Shown here one piece after another: positions 15,433-24,634 of a stretch of 64,000 nucleotides of DNA. The DNA is from Oscillospiraceae bacterium Marseille-Q3528 (GTDB lineage: Bacteria > Bacillota > Clostridia > Lachnospirales > Lachnospiraceae). A model generated the notes under the pieces. The model ran no database searches and was not told the origin of the DNA. It was given only the letters and a program-made list of their open reading frames with translations. Within the stretch, counting starts at the first letter, position 1, and every line of letters begins with the position of its first letter. The stretch spans positions 53,834 to 117,833 of the forward strand of contig JAGTTR010000011.1 of assembly GCA_018223385.1 (NCBI GenBank), given 5' to 3'. A program made the position numbers and the translations under genes.

Positions 15433-17034
15433 TTACAGTTCTTTGATATATTCATCCAGTGCCTGCATCCGTTCTCTGGCAAAAGTCTCCATCTGTGTGG
15501 TAGTCGCCGTGTGGGGGCTTAACGTCCATCGGGCAGCATCCCGGGCGTATGCACCGGACTGCTTCACGTAGTTGAACTGGGTGCGTATGGCAGAGATCAG
15601 ATTCTCATCCGACAGGATGTCCTGCCGCAATTTGCTGTAACGCGCTTTCACCAGTTCCGGAAAACCGGCACAGTGCCCTTCCAGCATGGGCGTTCCCGGA
15701 TTCCAGTCGATCCACGCATCCGCCGGACAGGTGTAGTAGCTCTGGAAGGTATGGGATTCCTCGCAATATTCATTGCCCCAGCTCATGTCCATGTCCCAGG
15801 GCACAAAATAAAGCCGGTACGCACCGTTCTCAAAGCGGGCCGCATAGTACATATTTTTGACCGCATTATCCACACCACCGATGGCCTGTAGAAAAATCCA
15901 GTAGTCCGCCGTATTGGTCAGATTCAGTAATTCCGGTGCCATGTCATCAAACAGGCCATAGCGCATCATGCACATATACTGGCGGACAGGCTCCCAGGCT
16001 TCCTTCGACAACTGACCTGCTGCCTCCTTGATTTCCAGAGAAGCCACATAGTTCACGGAGTTTTCCGTCTCCTCCTCCGTCTTCGTCGCCGGCAAGATCT
16101 GTTCCGACACAGAAAACTGAAAGGCTGCTTCCTCCGCGATCACATCGTTTTGTTTCTTATAATAATATTCCGACTGTCCCGCGCCCCCCGCAGACTGGGA
16201 AATTCCCAGCTGCCGGGCGTCAATGGGCTCCAGCAGGCCATACAGGCCCAGATAATCCCCGTCCCGCAGCACCTCCACATACTCCATATTGGTACCAAAA
16301 GCCGCCTCTGTTCCGTAGGCATCTTCCTCCTCCATCAGCTGCTGCCACAGGTCAATGGATATCTTATCCCGGATTTTCAGATCATCTGCATACAGTGCCG
16401 TCAGGTTCCAGGCATCACTGATCCGCATATCCAGAAACGACAGCGGATTCTTCTTCCGGTTGCCGAATTCGTCCGTCGTTTCCAGCTTCAGGCGGTATCC
16501 CACCTTGGGAAAATGCGTGCTCAGTGCCCCCCGCACTTTGATCCGTCCTTCTGTATGTACCACCGCGCCATCAGAAAACATTCCGGAAAACAGCGTCACC
16601 TTCACCGGCGTATAGTCCCCGTCTCCCGCTCCTGTTTCCTCCACAGAAAGCATGGGCATGTCCGTAAATACCAGAAAACAGGGAGTTCCGCCCTCCGGAA
16701 AAGAGAACGGATAAGCTGTCCCTTCTGCCACTGCCGTCTCCAGCTCTTCCGTCTCCGGCAGCCGGACAAAGGACACCGTCTCACCGTTACAGTCCGCAAA
16801 GCCGGCTTTTTTGACACCCTTTTCCTTCATTTCTTCGGTCAGCGGCAGATAAAAAGTGCGGCTGTCCCGGCGGTACGGAAGGCTTTCTCCCTCCCAGTAC
16901 AGTCCGAACGTCCGCACCTCCTGCTGCTTTTGTTCTGCCCAGACAGTGCTTCTCTTTGCAATTCCCAGGAGCAGCACGCCACCCCCAAAAAGAATCCCCC
17001 GCTTGACCCATCTGCGAATATTTCCACCATACAT
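15433..17034 (-). CDS. CotH kinase-like exported protein, paralogue (533 aa)
   Basis: A short N-terminal hydrophobic segment (residues 13-26) leads into the same CotH domain as the next gene: IKVRGALSTHFPKVGYRLKL (~180), YADDLKIRDKISIDLW, MEYVEVLRDGDYLGLYGLLE (~255), EYYYKKQN and FVPWDMDMSWGNE (~420). Both paralogues end in an ALDEYIKEL or VLDEYIRGL helix. The ATG at 17034 follows AAGGAGG. It lies 30 bases after the DUF4956 gene and 178 bases before the second cotH-like gene. Confidence 0.82.
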   Translation of the reverse strand: MYGGNIRRWVKRGILFGGGVLLLGIAKRSTVWAEQKQQEVRTFGLYWEGESLPYRRDSRTFYLPLTEEMKEKGVKKAGFADCNGETVSFVRLPETEELETAVAEGTAYPFSFPEGGTPCFLVFTDMPMLSVEETGAGDGDYTPVKVTLFSGMFSDGAVVHTEGRIKVRGALSTHFPKVGYRLKLETTDEFGNRKKNPLSFLDMRISDAWNLTALYADDLKIRDKISIDLWQQLMEEEDAYGTEAAFGTNMEYVEVLRDGDYLGLYGLLEPIDARQLGISQSAGGAGQSEYYYKKQNDVIAEEAAFQFSVSEQILPATKTEEETENSVNYVASLEIKEAAGQLSKEAWEPVRQYMCMMRYGLFDDMAPELLNLTNTADYWIFLQAIGGVDNAVKNMYYAARFENGAYRLYFVPWDMDMSWGNEYCEESHTFQSYYTCPADAWIDWNPGTPMLEGHCAGFPELVKARYSKLRQDILSDENLISAIRTQFNYVKQSGAYARDAARWTLSPHTATTTQMETFARERMQALDEYIKEL

Positions 17035-17064
17035 GAATAAGGGTTCCTCCTTATCATCTGTCCG

Positions 17065-17736
17065 TTATCTCCCGTCTCCATCAGTAAAAAATGCTGTCCG
17101 CACCTGCCCGTCACCATTGAGCCGGGAAAGAAGCGCTTCTCTGTCCGCATTTCCGATATTCATACGGATCAGCAGCTCCCGAAAGCCCTGTCCCTGATTC
17201 CGTCCGCGGATCTGTGCCTTTTTATCGTATTCCTTTGCCAGTGCCAGCACCGGCTCTTCTGCCTCCTGACAGTCCATCTCCAGCTGCAGCAGCACATTTC
17301 TTCGCGGCTCTTTTGTCCGGGGCAGCAAAAATAATACCGCCGTCAGGATCACGGCCTCCGCCAGCGCCACACCATAGCAGGACGCCCCGCACAGAAGCCC
17401 CACGCTCACACTCCAGAAAATAAAGATCTGATCCACCGTTCCTTTTACTGATGTCCGGAACCGGATCAGCGACAGAGATCCCAGCATACCAAAGGTAATA
17501 ACAAAATTCGCCTGCATGGAAAGTATCATACCTGCGGTGACCACCGACAGCATCACCAGGGAAATGCCAAACGTCCGGGAATAAAAGGTGGATTTTGTCA
17601 TTTTCCGATACAGGATCAGAATATAAACAGCAAAAAACACCGTCACCAGCAGCACCACGATCAGTTCCGGCGCAGACAGCTTCTGCTGTAACAAGCCGCT
17701 GGTCAGCGATTTTTTCAAAATATTTTTAAAGCTCAT
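17065..17736 (-). CDS. DUF4956 membrane protein (223 aa)
   Basis: The protein begins MSFKNILKKSLTSGLLQ and has four hydrophobic helices (about residues 24-44, 55-73, 78-95 and 105-140). GMLGSLSLIRFRTSVKGTVD is the hallmark segment of DUF4956. The C-terminal 80 residues are soluble. Relatives are often encoded next to CotH-like proteins and VTC-type polyphosphate polymerases; the former are present downstream, the latter is absent. It is the first gene of the cluster and is divergent from the TetR regulator, across an AT-rich 209-base gap. Biochemical function is not known. Confidence 0.8.
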   Translation of the reverse strand: MSFKNILKKSLTSGLLQQKLSAPELIVVLLVTVFFAVYILILYRKMTKSTFYSRTFGISLVMLSVVTAGMILSMQANFVITFGMLGSLSLIRFRTSVKGTVDQIFIFWSVSVGLLCGASCYGVALAEAVILTAVLFLLPRTKEPRRNVLLQLEMDCQEAEEPVLALAKEYDKKAQIRGRNQGQGFRELLIRMNIGNADREALLSRLNGDGQVRTAFFTDGDGR

Positions 17737-17945
17737 TGCGATGGATTCTCCTTTGTCAAATAAGCAACAGTTGTCTGTTTACTTAACAATCTCTGTATTT
17801 TTCTATCGCTATTATGTAAAATATATGTTAAAATTTCAATATGCAGTTTTCGTTTTTTCTGTGTGATATTTAACATCTTTTTATATTTTGTTTAATTACT
17901 CACTGATTTATTTGTTTAATGCTTTTTAAGGAAAGGATGAACATA

Positions 17946-18512
17946 ATGGCGGAAAACAAAACAGACCGGCGGGTCAGGCGAACGAAACGGCTTCTTCTGG
18001 AAAGCCTCACCTCACTCATGAAGGAAAAGCCCATCAAAGATATTTCTGTCAAGGAACTGACTGATCTGGCAGACATCAACCGGGGGACCTTTTACCTCCA
18101 CTACCGGGATATTTACGACATGTTAGAACAGCTGGAGGACGAGTGGTTCGCTGATTTTAACGAATTGCTGGACAAGACACCACCTGCTCCCGACAGCACA
18201 GGCAGTGTGGCCAGATTATCGGAGAATATGTTTCAGTTTCTTCTGGATAATAAAGATATCGCTGATGCGCTTCTTGGCCCCAACGGGGATCTGTCATTCA
18301 TCAACCGACTGAAGGATCTGCTGCGCATGCGGACATATTCCCTGTGGAAGCTCCGCTTCCGTGACACCCTCTATTTCGAATATTATTTTTCGTTTATCGT
18401 GTCCGGTTATATTGGCCTCATCCAGACGTGGCGCCTCAATGGCTGGGAGCCATCTGCCCATGAACTTTCCCTGATGGCAGATCAGCTGCTGGGAGCACGG
18501 GAACGGATCTGA
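17946..18512 (+). CDS. TetR/AcrR family transcriptional regulator
   Basis: This 188-residue protein has an N-terminal TetR HTH (about residues 8-55: RRTKRLLLESLTSLMKEKP, DISVKELTDLADINRGTFYL, HYRDIYDML) and a C-terminal helical ligand/dimer domain of the TetR_C type (FEYYFSFIVSGYIGLIQTW). The ATG at 17946 is nine bases after AAGGAAAGG; the ATG at 17937 overlaps that site. Divergent to the DUF4956/cotH cluster and convergent with the permease gene, it could control either. Confidence 0.88.
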   Translation: MAENKTDRRVRRTKRLLLESLTSLMKEKPIKDISVKELTDLADINRGTFYLHYRDIYDMLEQLEDEWFADFNELLDKTPPAPDSTGSVARLSENMFQFLLDNKDIADALLGPNGDLSFINRLKDLLRMRTYSLWKLRFRDTLYFEYYFSFIVSGYIGLIQTWRLNGWEPSAHELSLMADQLLGARERI

Positions 18513-18556
18513 CCCACATACTGACCATCCCGCAGATCTGTCCGGAAATGTTCTGC

Positions 18557-18605
18557 CAAAAGGGGAAGGCACTGCCTGTCAAAAACAGCAGTGCCTTCCC
18601 CTTTT
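18557..18605. terminator. Strong bidirectional terminator
   Basis: AAAAGGGGAAGGCACTGC and GCAGTGCCTTCCCCTTTT form an 18-bp perfect stem around CTGTCAAAAACA. With A and T tracts on both sides it ends both the tetR gene and the convergent permease gene. Confidence 0.88.
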
Positions 18606-18672
18606 GCTTCGCTCATCCAAGCCTATCCGGTTTCGGATAGATTTTCTTTTCTATTTCTTTTCTATTTCTTCT

Positions 18673-20142
18673 CTATGCCTTCTTTGCAAACAATTCGCTG
18701 CCCTCTACTACGATCCACACGATGATACCGATCAGCAGTGCCCAGCCCGGCGTATAGAAGGTAAGCGCTGCTGCAATGATGCAGGCAATCCCGCGCTCAT
18801 TTGCAGTGGTACACATTCTCATACCGATATTGCCGCAGGCAAATGCCTGAACGCCCATCGTGATGCCAAAGAAAATGGCAAATGCCGGACGGATCAGGGT
18901 CACCAGCGGAAGGATCAGTACGGAAATAACGGTTGCCGCACGGAAGGTACACACACCATCCCAGTAGCTGTTCATCGTCTTGTAGCCTCTCTTGTAGCGT
19001 TCGGTGATCGTCAGCAGGCCGGATGCCCACAGAGGACCGCACAGCGGCACCCAAGGTGCAAACAGTGACATAATCCCATTACGGAGAAAGCTTACCAGGT
19101 TGGAACGGCCTGCATCGAAGATAACCGTCTCATCCGGCCGGGTTGCCGTTGCCTCGGTTACAACCTCCTTCGCCAGAACGAAGTCAGAGAATGCAATAAT
19201 GTAAACGGTCAGTGCCATGGGGATTGCGGAAATAAAGAATTTCGCTGCCGGGAATCCCAGGCCAAATATGGTAAAATGCTCCAATACAAATCCAAAGGAT
19301 AACGGGGTAAGGCCCCACTGAATCTGCGGAACCGCAATTTCCCGGATCAGGAACGGTGCAAGTACGATTGCGAATACCTGTGCAGGCACAACGCCCTGAT
19401 TCCGTAAAAGATTCAGCCATTTATTCTTCTGTGCTGCCCGGGCAAATGTCGGGTTGAACAGGAAGAAATAGGACATCAGTACCGCGATCACGACCGTAAT
19501 CGGCGCTTTCGGCATACGGGCGGAAAATACATTCACACCGGCCGTAACACCGGCACCGAGAACGATTCCGGCTTTGATGGAAGTCGGCACCGCATCTACC
19601 AGCTTTCTTCCCAGACCGGTAGCTCCCATGATCAGGAAGCTTAAGGCTACCAGCATCTGCAGGGCAATCATCGCATATATCCGGTCGACTTCACCGGTGG
19701 CATAATCCGGAAGCGCATAGGCACTCAGATAATTCAGTGTCAGCGGCAGTGCCGGCGTGATCCACCCGGGCACAACCGGGTCACCGAGCAACGACGGCAG
19801 ATAATAGCAGATGGCATTCAGCACACCGAAGGTCAGGCTCATCAGAAAAGCGCCGTTTTCCGTCAGGCCCAGTGCTGCAATATTTGCCGCTTCGTCCAGA
19901 CCGAATGTGGTCATGGTTGTCGCTGTTCCGGCCCCCAGGCAGGCAACGCCAAGAAACATGGCGGCGGCCATCTCTGTCCAGGACCAGCGATGGTGAATCA
20001 GTGGCAGGCGGAGCTGGAAAGGTCCCAGCGGTATGTACGGCTGCATGCCACCCAGTTCACGCTTCTTCAGTGGGAATTTTCCCTGATTGAAACCTTCCGG
20101 TTCTTTCACTGCAGCTGTAGACTTCATATTCATTTCGCTCAT
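18673..20142 (-). CDS. Multi-spanning permease, possibly NCS2 (xanthine/uracil)-like (489 aa)
   Basis: After a soluble 50-residue N-terminus the protein has about 12 hydrophobic segments. Segments such as LLGDPVVPGWITPALPLTLN, AGIVLGAGVTAGVNVF, LVSFLRNGIMSLFAPWVPLC and IAFSDFVLAKE recall the 14-helix nucleobase/SulP fold, but I cannot name a close characterised relative. The ATG follows GAGGAGGG. It stands alone, with a terminator shared with tetR and about 240 AT-rich bases upstream in which I find no riboswitch. Transporter class is tentative. Confidence 0.6.
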   Translation of the reverse strand: MSEMNMKSTAAVKEPEGFNQGKFPLKKRELGGMQPYIPLGPFQLRLPLIHHRWSWTEMAAAMFLGVACLGAGTATTMTTFGLDEAANIAALGLTENGAFLMSLTFGVLNAICYYLPSLLGDPVVPGWITPALPLTLNYLSAYALPDYATGEVDRIYAMIALQMLVALSFLIMGATGLGRKLVDAVPTSIKAGIVLGAGVTAGVNVFSARMPKAPITVVIAVLMSYFFLFNPTFARAAQKNKWLNLLRNQGVVPAQVFAIVLAPFLIREIAVPQIQWGLTPLSFGFVLEHFTIFGLGFPAAKFFISAIPMALTVYIIAFSDFVLAKEVVTEATATRPDETVIFDAGRSNLVSFLRNGIMSLFAPWVPLCGPLWASGLLTITERYKRGYKTMNSYWDGVCTFRAATVISVLILPLVTLIRPAFAIFFGITMGVQAFACGNIGMRMCTTANERGIACIIAAALTFYTPGWALLIGIIVWIVVEGSELFAKKA

Positions 20143-20384
20143 AAGCTTCCCTCCTCTGTTTGTTTAACCATTTGCGAAATATCCGTCTTCCATTTCCCGG
20201 TTTCATTATATGCGCTTTTGTGCAAAATGTAAACACAAACCTCCTGTTTATAAATTTTTCGTTAAAATTTGCCTAAATTTTGCCCAATAATATATGCATT
20301 TTGTACCTGTTTTTTGTCTAATTTAATTCCATATTTTGGAAATTCCGTTTTTCTTACATTTTATCGTTATGCAAATTATACAAT

Positions 20385-21011
20385 TTAATGATTTTCTCCT
20401 TCTTTTTTCTCCAGCATCTCCATCTCCCGGGCATACACCCGGTTTAACTCCCTGTATTCCTCCGCTGAGCCTCCACTGATCCGGCGAAGCAGAATCATCC
20501 GGTATTTTACCTGCTCCTGCAGAAAGCTTTCAAACTGCTCCACCTTTTCCGTTGTATCCATCCGGCGAACATCCTCACACCCGGTCAGAAACGTATGGGT
20601 CAGCAGCAGGATCTCTTCCACCGGATCTGCAAACTGTGCTTTTCGCGTCCGGTTGATGCCTGCCAGACGTTTCACCTCGTCAGCTGCATCTGCCATCTCG
20701 GCAAACAGCTTCACCGGCGTTTCCTCATTGGCCCGTTTCATGATCGCCCGGATGGCGCCCGGCTGCTGCTCCGGCGGCAATACCCGGATCACTCCATTCT
20801 CCTGTTTTTCCACTGCCAGATGGTTTTCAGGGGAAGTGGGACTTATATAATTGGAGATCCGGACAAAAGGAAAGGCAAACGCATCCACAGCCTTCCGCAT
20901 TTCTTTTTTCTGGTTTCGGGATATCACAAAGCAGAAAATAATCCCTATCACCATCACGCCATACGCCAGATGGATGCCACTGAAACCACTTGTCACAAAT
21001 ACCAGTCTCAT
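20385..21011 (-). CDS. Membrane-anchored protein of unknown function (208 aa)
   Basis: One N-terminal hydrophobic helix (about residues 10-30, GIHLAYGVMVIGIIFCFVIS) is followed by a charged, helix-rich cytoplasmic region ending in REMEMLEKKEGENH. No known motif is seen. Three ATG codons overlap; I chose the third (21011), seven bases after GAGGGGG. It is divergent from the membrane protein at 21195, and the two may be functionally linked. Confidence 0.6.
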   Translation of the reverse strand: MRLVFVTSGFSGIHLAYGVMVIGIIFCFVISRNQKKEMRKAVDAFAFPFVRISNYISPTSPENHLAVEKQENGVIRVLPPEQQPGAIRAIMKRANEETPVKLFAEMADAADEVKRLAGINRTRKAQFADPVEEILLLTHTFLTGCEDVRRMDTTEKVEQFESFLQEQVKYRMILLRRISGGSAEEYRELNRVYAREMEMLEKKEGENH

Positions 21012-21194
21012 CATCATTCCCCCTCATCAGCTTTTCCTTTATGCCGTTCCCGGCATATTTTATTCCTTCTGTGCCTATTATATCTAAAATTTTCCAAATT
21101 CACAATATAAAGTCTGAAATTGACCCGTTATCATTTCTATGTTATACTAAATTCAGAATTGATTTTATTTTTTTCGAATAAAGGGGGATTTTCT

Positions 21195-21854
21195 ATGAAA
21201 GCATCTGTTTCCGACACACAGGCCTCCCGCAGAGGTGTCACTGTCATCTGCTTCCTTCTTGTGATCTGCGGTGAGCTCTGGCTGCTGCGCAATCTTCTTT
21301 TGGAGGGAAATCTCTCTTCTCTTTCCCCTGTCTGTTGGCTGGAATTCTTTTTCCTTCTCCTCCTTGCCGCAGGCACGGTGTTCTGTCTGATCCGTCCGCA
21401 GGGATGGGGTGGGAAAGTCGGGTGCACCACGGCACTGCTTCTTTTTACAGTATATGCTGCTTTTTCCGTATGGAACCATTCTTTTTTCCTCCAGGCATAT
21501 CTTACCGGTTTTCATCCCACTTATGAAAGCAGCGCCGGCGGACTGATCGGTCTGAAGCTGGTTCTTGTCCTGATCGGCATCACAGCCGCCATTCCGACCA
21601 CGCCCCGCATCGACGATCGGGAATATGCAAGGCTACTCCGGGAACAGGCACAGCGCCAGGAGGCTTCCTGGGCCAAGGCATCGGTGGAGGGTGCTCAAAA
21701 GGATCTCAATGCAACCCTAGAAAAGTTAAAAGCGACGCTTTCCGAAGAGGAAATCGCCGCTCTCATCAAACAATTAGAAAATACCGCTGCACATTCTGCT
21801 TCCGATGCCGCACCGGATCCGGAAGAATGGCGCGGATGGGGAGGAGGCATGTAA
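21195..21854 (+). CDS. Membrane protein with C-terminal coiled coil (219 aa)
   Basis: Four hydrophobic helices (about residues 16-36, 48-66, 78-98 and 115-133) are followed by a long charged helix with heptad character (REYARLLREQAQRQ... to LIKQLENTAA, about 145-195) and a Gly/Trp tail. ATG 21195 follows AAGGGGG. No domain recognised. Its end is only 12 bases from the convergent gene at 21867. Confidence 0.6.
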   Translation: MKASVSDTQASRRGVTVICFLLVICGELWLLRNLLLEGNLSSLSPVCWLEFFFLLLLAAGTVFCLIRPQGWGGKVGCTTALLLFTVYAAFSVWNHSFFLQAYLTGFHPTYESSAGGLIGLKLVLVLIGITAAIPTTPRIDDREYARLLREQAQRQEASWAKASVEGAQKDLNATLEKLKATLSEEEIAALIKQLENTAAHSASDAAPDPEEWRGWGGGM

Positions 21855-21866
21855 TGCCTTCTCTTT

Positions 21867-22154
21867 TTATGCCCCTGTACCGTCTTTGTCCTGTCCTCTC
21901 TCCGAACGGATAAACGCGATCAGAATGCATAGAAAGGCAACCACATTTGCCAGCACCATGGATGTCAGTGAATATGCATAGATCTGAAAAATCCGGAAAA
22001 GATTCAGGGCAACCGCTCCCATTCCACAGATATACAGACCTCTTCTTGCCAGGACACTCTGTGGCTTCTCTCTTCCGGCCCTGATAAAATTGTAAGCCCA
22101 GCAAAGGATCATAGCCGCACACATCACGATCACACCAACTGTAAATAAATTCAT
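21867..22154 (-). CDS. Small three-TM membrane protein (95 aa)
   Basis: The protein starts MNLFTVGVIVMCAAMILCWA after GAGGGGG and has three hydrophobic helices with short basic loops (RAGREK, RSERGQDK). I do not recognise a family. It is encoded 27 bases downstream of the dihydrofolate reductase gene and may be transcribed with it. Confidence 0.6.
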   Translation of the reverse strand: MNLFTVGVIVMCAAMILCWAYNFIRAGREKPQSVLARRGLYICGMGAVALNLFRIFQIYAYSLTSMVLANVVAFLCILIAFIRSERGQDKDGTGA

Positions 22155-22181
22155 CCGTATCCCCCTCAAAGAAACTCTGTT

Positions 22182-22676
22182 TTATTTTTTCTTTCTCTCA
22201 TACCGCAGGAAATAGTATTCCAGGTCAAAGTACGTCTGTTCCTCACTCTCTCCGGTGAGCTCCCAGTCCGGCAGTTCATCCAGATTGGGAAACCAGGTGT
22301 CCGCCTGATAAGCGTTGCACACCTTGGTCACATGGGCGGTGTCGCAGTACGGCAGCAGCTGCCGGTAGATGCTCTCACCGCCGATGACATAAACATTCTC
22401 GCTGTCATAGGGCTGCAGCGCCTCCTTCAGTTCCTCCAGATCATGTACAATGACAGCACCCTTCACCTGATAAGCCGGATCTGTCGTCAGCACAATGTTG
22501 ACCCGGTTTTTCAGCGGCTGGCCGCCGGGAAAGCTCTCCAGTGTCTTCCTTCCCATGACGACCACCTTGCCGGTGGTCTCCTGCCGGAAAAACTTCATAT
22601 CTGACGGAATGCGCACCAGCAGGCTGTTCCGGTAGCCGATGGCCCAGTTGTTATCCACATTGACGATCATATTCAT
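22182..22676 (-). CDS. folA: Dihydrofolate reductase
   Basis: This 164-residue enzyme reduces dihydrofolate to tetrahydrofolate with NADPH. The family motifs are visible: MIVNVDNNWAIGYRNSLLVR (substrate site), PSDMKFFRQETTGKVVVMGR, KTLESFPGGQPL, and VYVIGGESIYRQLLPYCDTA. Start ATG follows GGAGG. It lies 47 bases after thyA, whose product makes the dihydrofolate that this enzyme recycles; the two are clearly co-transcribed. Confidence 0.95.
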   Translation of the reverse strand: MNMIVNVDNNWAIGYRNSLLVRIPSDMKFFRQETTGKVVVMGRKTLESFPGGQPLKNRVNIVLTTDPAYQVKGAVIVHDLEELKEALQPYDSENVYVIGGESIYRQLLPYCDTAHVTKVCNAYQADTWFPNLDELPDWELTGESEEQTYFDLEYYFLRYERKKK

Positions 22677-22723
22677 CGCTGTTTTCCTCCTTCCTGTTTC
22701 TGTTTTTCCTCATTTTCCACGTC

Positions 22724-23572
22724 TTATACCGCCACCGGGATGTTTGTGATCTGCGGCCCGGTCACATAATTGTCCACCCGCACGTCATCCCGTGTGAACT
22801 GATAGAAATCCTTCACCTCCGGGTTAAGCCAGAAGGTGGGCGCATCGTAGCAGGGGCGGCTGATCAGCTCCTTCACCAGCGGTATATGCCGGTCATAAAT
22901 ATGGGCATCGGCGATGACATGCACCAGTTCCCCCACCTCCATGCCGCACACCTGGGCGATCATGTGCAGCAGCACCGCATACTGCACCACGTTCCAGTTG
23001 TTGGCCGTAAGAATATCCTGGGATCGCTGGTTCAAAATGGCATTCAGTGTCAGCCTGTCGTGGCCGGGTTTCTTCGTCACGTTAAAGGTCATGCTGTAAG
23101 CACACGGATACAGGTTCATCTCATGAAGATCCTGATGGACATAAATATTGGTCATGATTCTCCGGCTGTATGGATTGTGCTTCAGATCATAGATCACACG
23201 GTCCACCTGATCCATCATGCCTTCCCTGTACTGGTGCTTCACACCCAGCTGATAGCCGTAGGCCTTGCCAATGGAACCATCCTCGTCCGCCCAGCTGTCC
23301 CAGATATGGCTATGCAGGTCATGGATATTGTTGGATTTCTTCTGCCAGATCCAGAGCATCTCATCCGTGGCACTTTTCAGCGCCGTCCGCCGCAGCGTCA
23401 ACAGCGGAAACTCTTTGGACAGATCATAGCGGTTCACCACACCAAACTGCTTGATCGTATAGGCAAAGCTGCCATCCTCCCATTTGGGGCGCACCTTCTC
23501 CCCCTCCGTGCTTGTTCCGTTTTCCAGAATATCCTTACACATATCGATAAAAATCTTATCTGCCTGACTCAT
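22724..23572 (-). CDS. thyA: Thymidylate synthase (divergent clostridial type)
   Basis: This 282-residue enzyme methylates dUMP to dTMP with methylenetetrahydrofolate. Visible are YPCAYSMTFNV with the nucleophilic cysteine (~155), RSQDILTANNWNVVQYAVLL (~185-205) and HVIADAHIYDRH (~225). The residue after the catalytic cysteine is alanine where Escherichia coli has histidine, a feature of a divergent clade. It forms a folate/dTMP unit with folA downstream. The ATG follows AAGGAG. Confidence 0.93.
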   Translation of the reverse strand: MSQADKIFIDMCKDILENGTSTEGEKVRPKWEDGSFAYTIKQFGVVNRYDLSKEFPLLTLRRTALKSATDEMLWIWQKKSNNIHDLHSHIWDSWADEDGSIGKAYGYQLGVKHQYREGMMDQVDRVIYDLKHNPYSRRIMTNIYVHQDLHEMNLYPCAYSMTFNVTKKPGHDRLTLNAILNQRSQDILTANNWNVVQYAVLLHMIAQVCGMEVGELVHVIADAHIYDRHIPLVKELISRPCYDAPTFWLNPEVKDFYQFTRDDVRVDNYVTGPQITNIPVAV

Positions 23573-23631
23573 ATTTTCTCCTTCTTAGCGCCATTCAAAA
23601 GCAGGCGCATCATCTGTTTTCCTTAAAACCT

Positions 23632-24546
23632 TTATCCCAGGATCATCATGACCACAGGGACAGTCACGATCATAAATACCATGCTCTGCACCACCGCCTG
23701 TGCGGCAAATTCAGGTGCACAGCCGTGTTCCTCTGCCACGATCACGTTCATGGTTGCGGGAGGCAGCGCCGTCAGCAGAATACCTGCCGCCGTCACCTCC
23801 GGCTCCAGATGCAGTGCCACAGCCGCTGCCCAGAAAAGCACCGGATAGATCACCAGACGCAAAGCAGATACCAGATATGCGTCCCGGCTCTTCAGCACAT
23901 CCGAAAGCTTTACCTCTGCCAGGCTGCAGCCCACCACGATCATAGACAAAGGTGTGGTACAACTTCCCATCATCCGCATGGATTCCTCCACCAGTACCGG
24001 CATCCGCACCGGCGAGCAATACAGGATTACCGATGCGATGGCGCTGATGGCCACCACATTGCCCAGCAGTGCTTTCAGATCCAGCTTGCCACCGTGACGG
24101 ATGTAATACATTCCATAGGTAAAAAAGATCACGTCAAAGGCCAGATTATACACCACTGCCACCAGCGTTCCCGTGGCACCAAACAGTTCTTCCGCCAGCG
24201 GAATGCCCAAAAAGCCCACATTTGCAAAGCTTTGCAGCAACACAAAAATCCGCGCCCGATGTTCCTCCATATGGAACAGTTTCCCCAGTCCCATGCCGAT
24301 AGCCATGGAAGCGATATAGTAGATGAGCGACAGCCCCGCCACCAGCAGAAGACTGTGGGACATTTCTTTTGAAAATGCGCTGTTTCCTGATACCAGAATG
24401 CTGAATGGCATGAAAACATTGACGATCATGAAATTCAGTGCCTGCTTGATCTGCACTGTGATAATGTTTCTGCGCCGCAGGAAATATCCCACAGCAACCA
24501 TGATAAAAATCTTAGCAAATAATTGCAGTAGTGTATCTATTGCCAT
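23632..24546 (-). CDS. AEC (auxin efflux carrier) family transporter
   Basis: This 304-residue protein has about ten helices in two five-helix halves, as in the AEC family. MAIDTLLQLFAKIFIMVAVG, FANVGFLGIPLAEELFG and PLSMIVVGCSLAE are typical. Members export or exchange small carboxylates such as malate; the substrate here is unknown. The ATG follows GATGAGGG. It lies between thyA and the carboxypeptidase gene on the same strand, with gaps of about 60 and 90 bases. Confidence 0.88.
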   Translation of the reverse strand: MAIDTLLQLFAKIFIMVAVGYFLRRRNIITVQIKQALNFMIVNVFMPFSILVSGNSAFSKEMSHSLLLVAGLSLIYYIASMAIGMGLGKLFHMEEHRARIFVLLQSFANVGFLGIPLAEELFGATGTLVAVVYNLAFDVIFFTYGMYYIRHGGKLDLKALLGNVVAISAIASVILYCSPVRMPVLVEESMRMMGSCTTPLSMIVVGCSLAEVKLSDVLKSRDAYLVSALRLVIYPVLFWAAAVALHLEPEVTAAGILLTALPPATMNVIVAEEHGCAPEFAAQAVVQSMVFMIVTVPVVMMILG

Positions 24547-24634
24547 CTGTGTTCCCTCATCTTCTCTTTTTTCAAGCCATGCCTGTCTGCCATCCTGACA
24601 AATCGTTCCATCCGCAACGGTCCCGGCCGTGCGC

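Noticed and set aside
20143..20384. Purine riboswitch upstream of the NCS2-like permease
   Set aside because: The stretch is very AT-rich and lacks the conserved purine-aptamer loops. A riboswitch would have supported the substrate guess.
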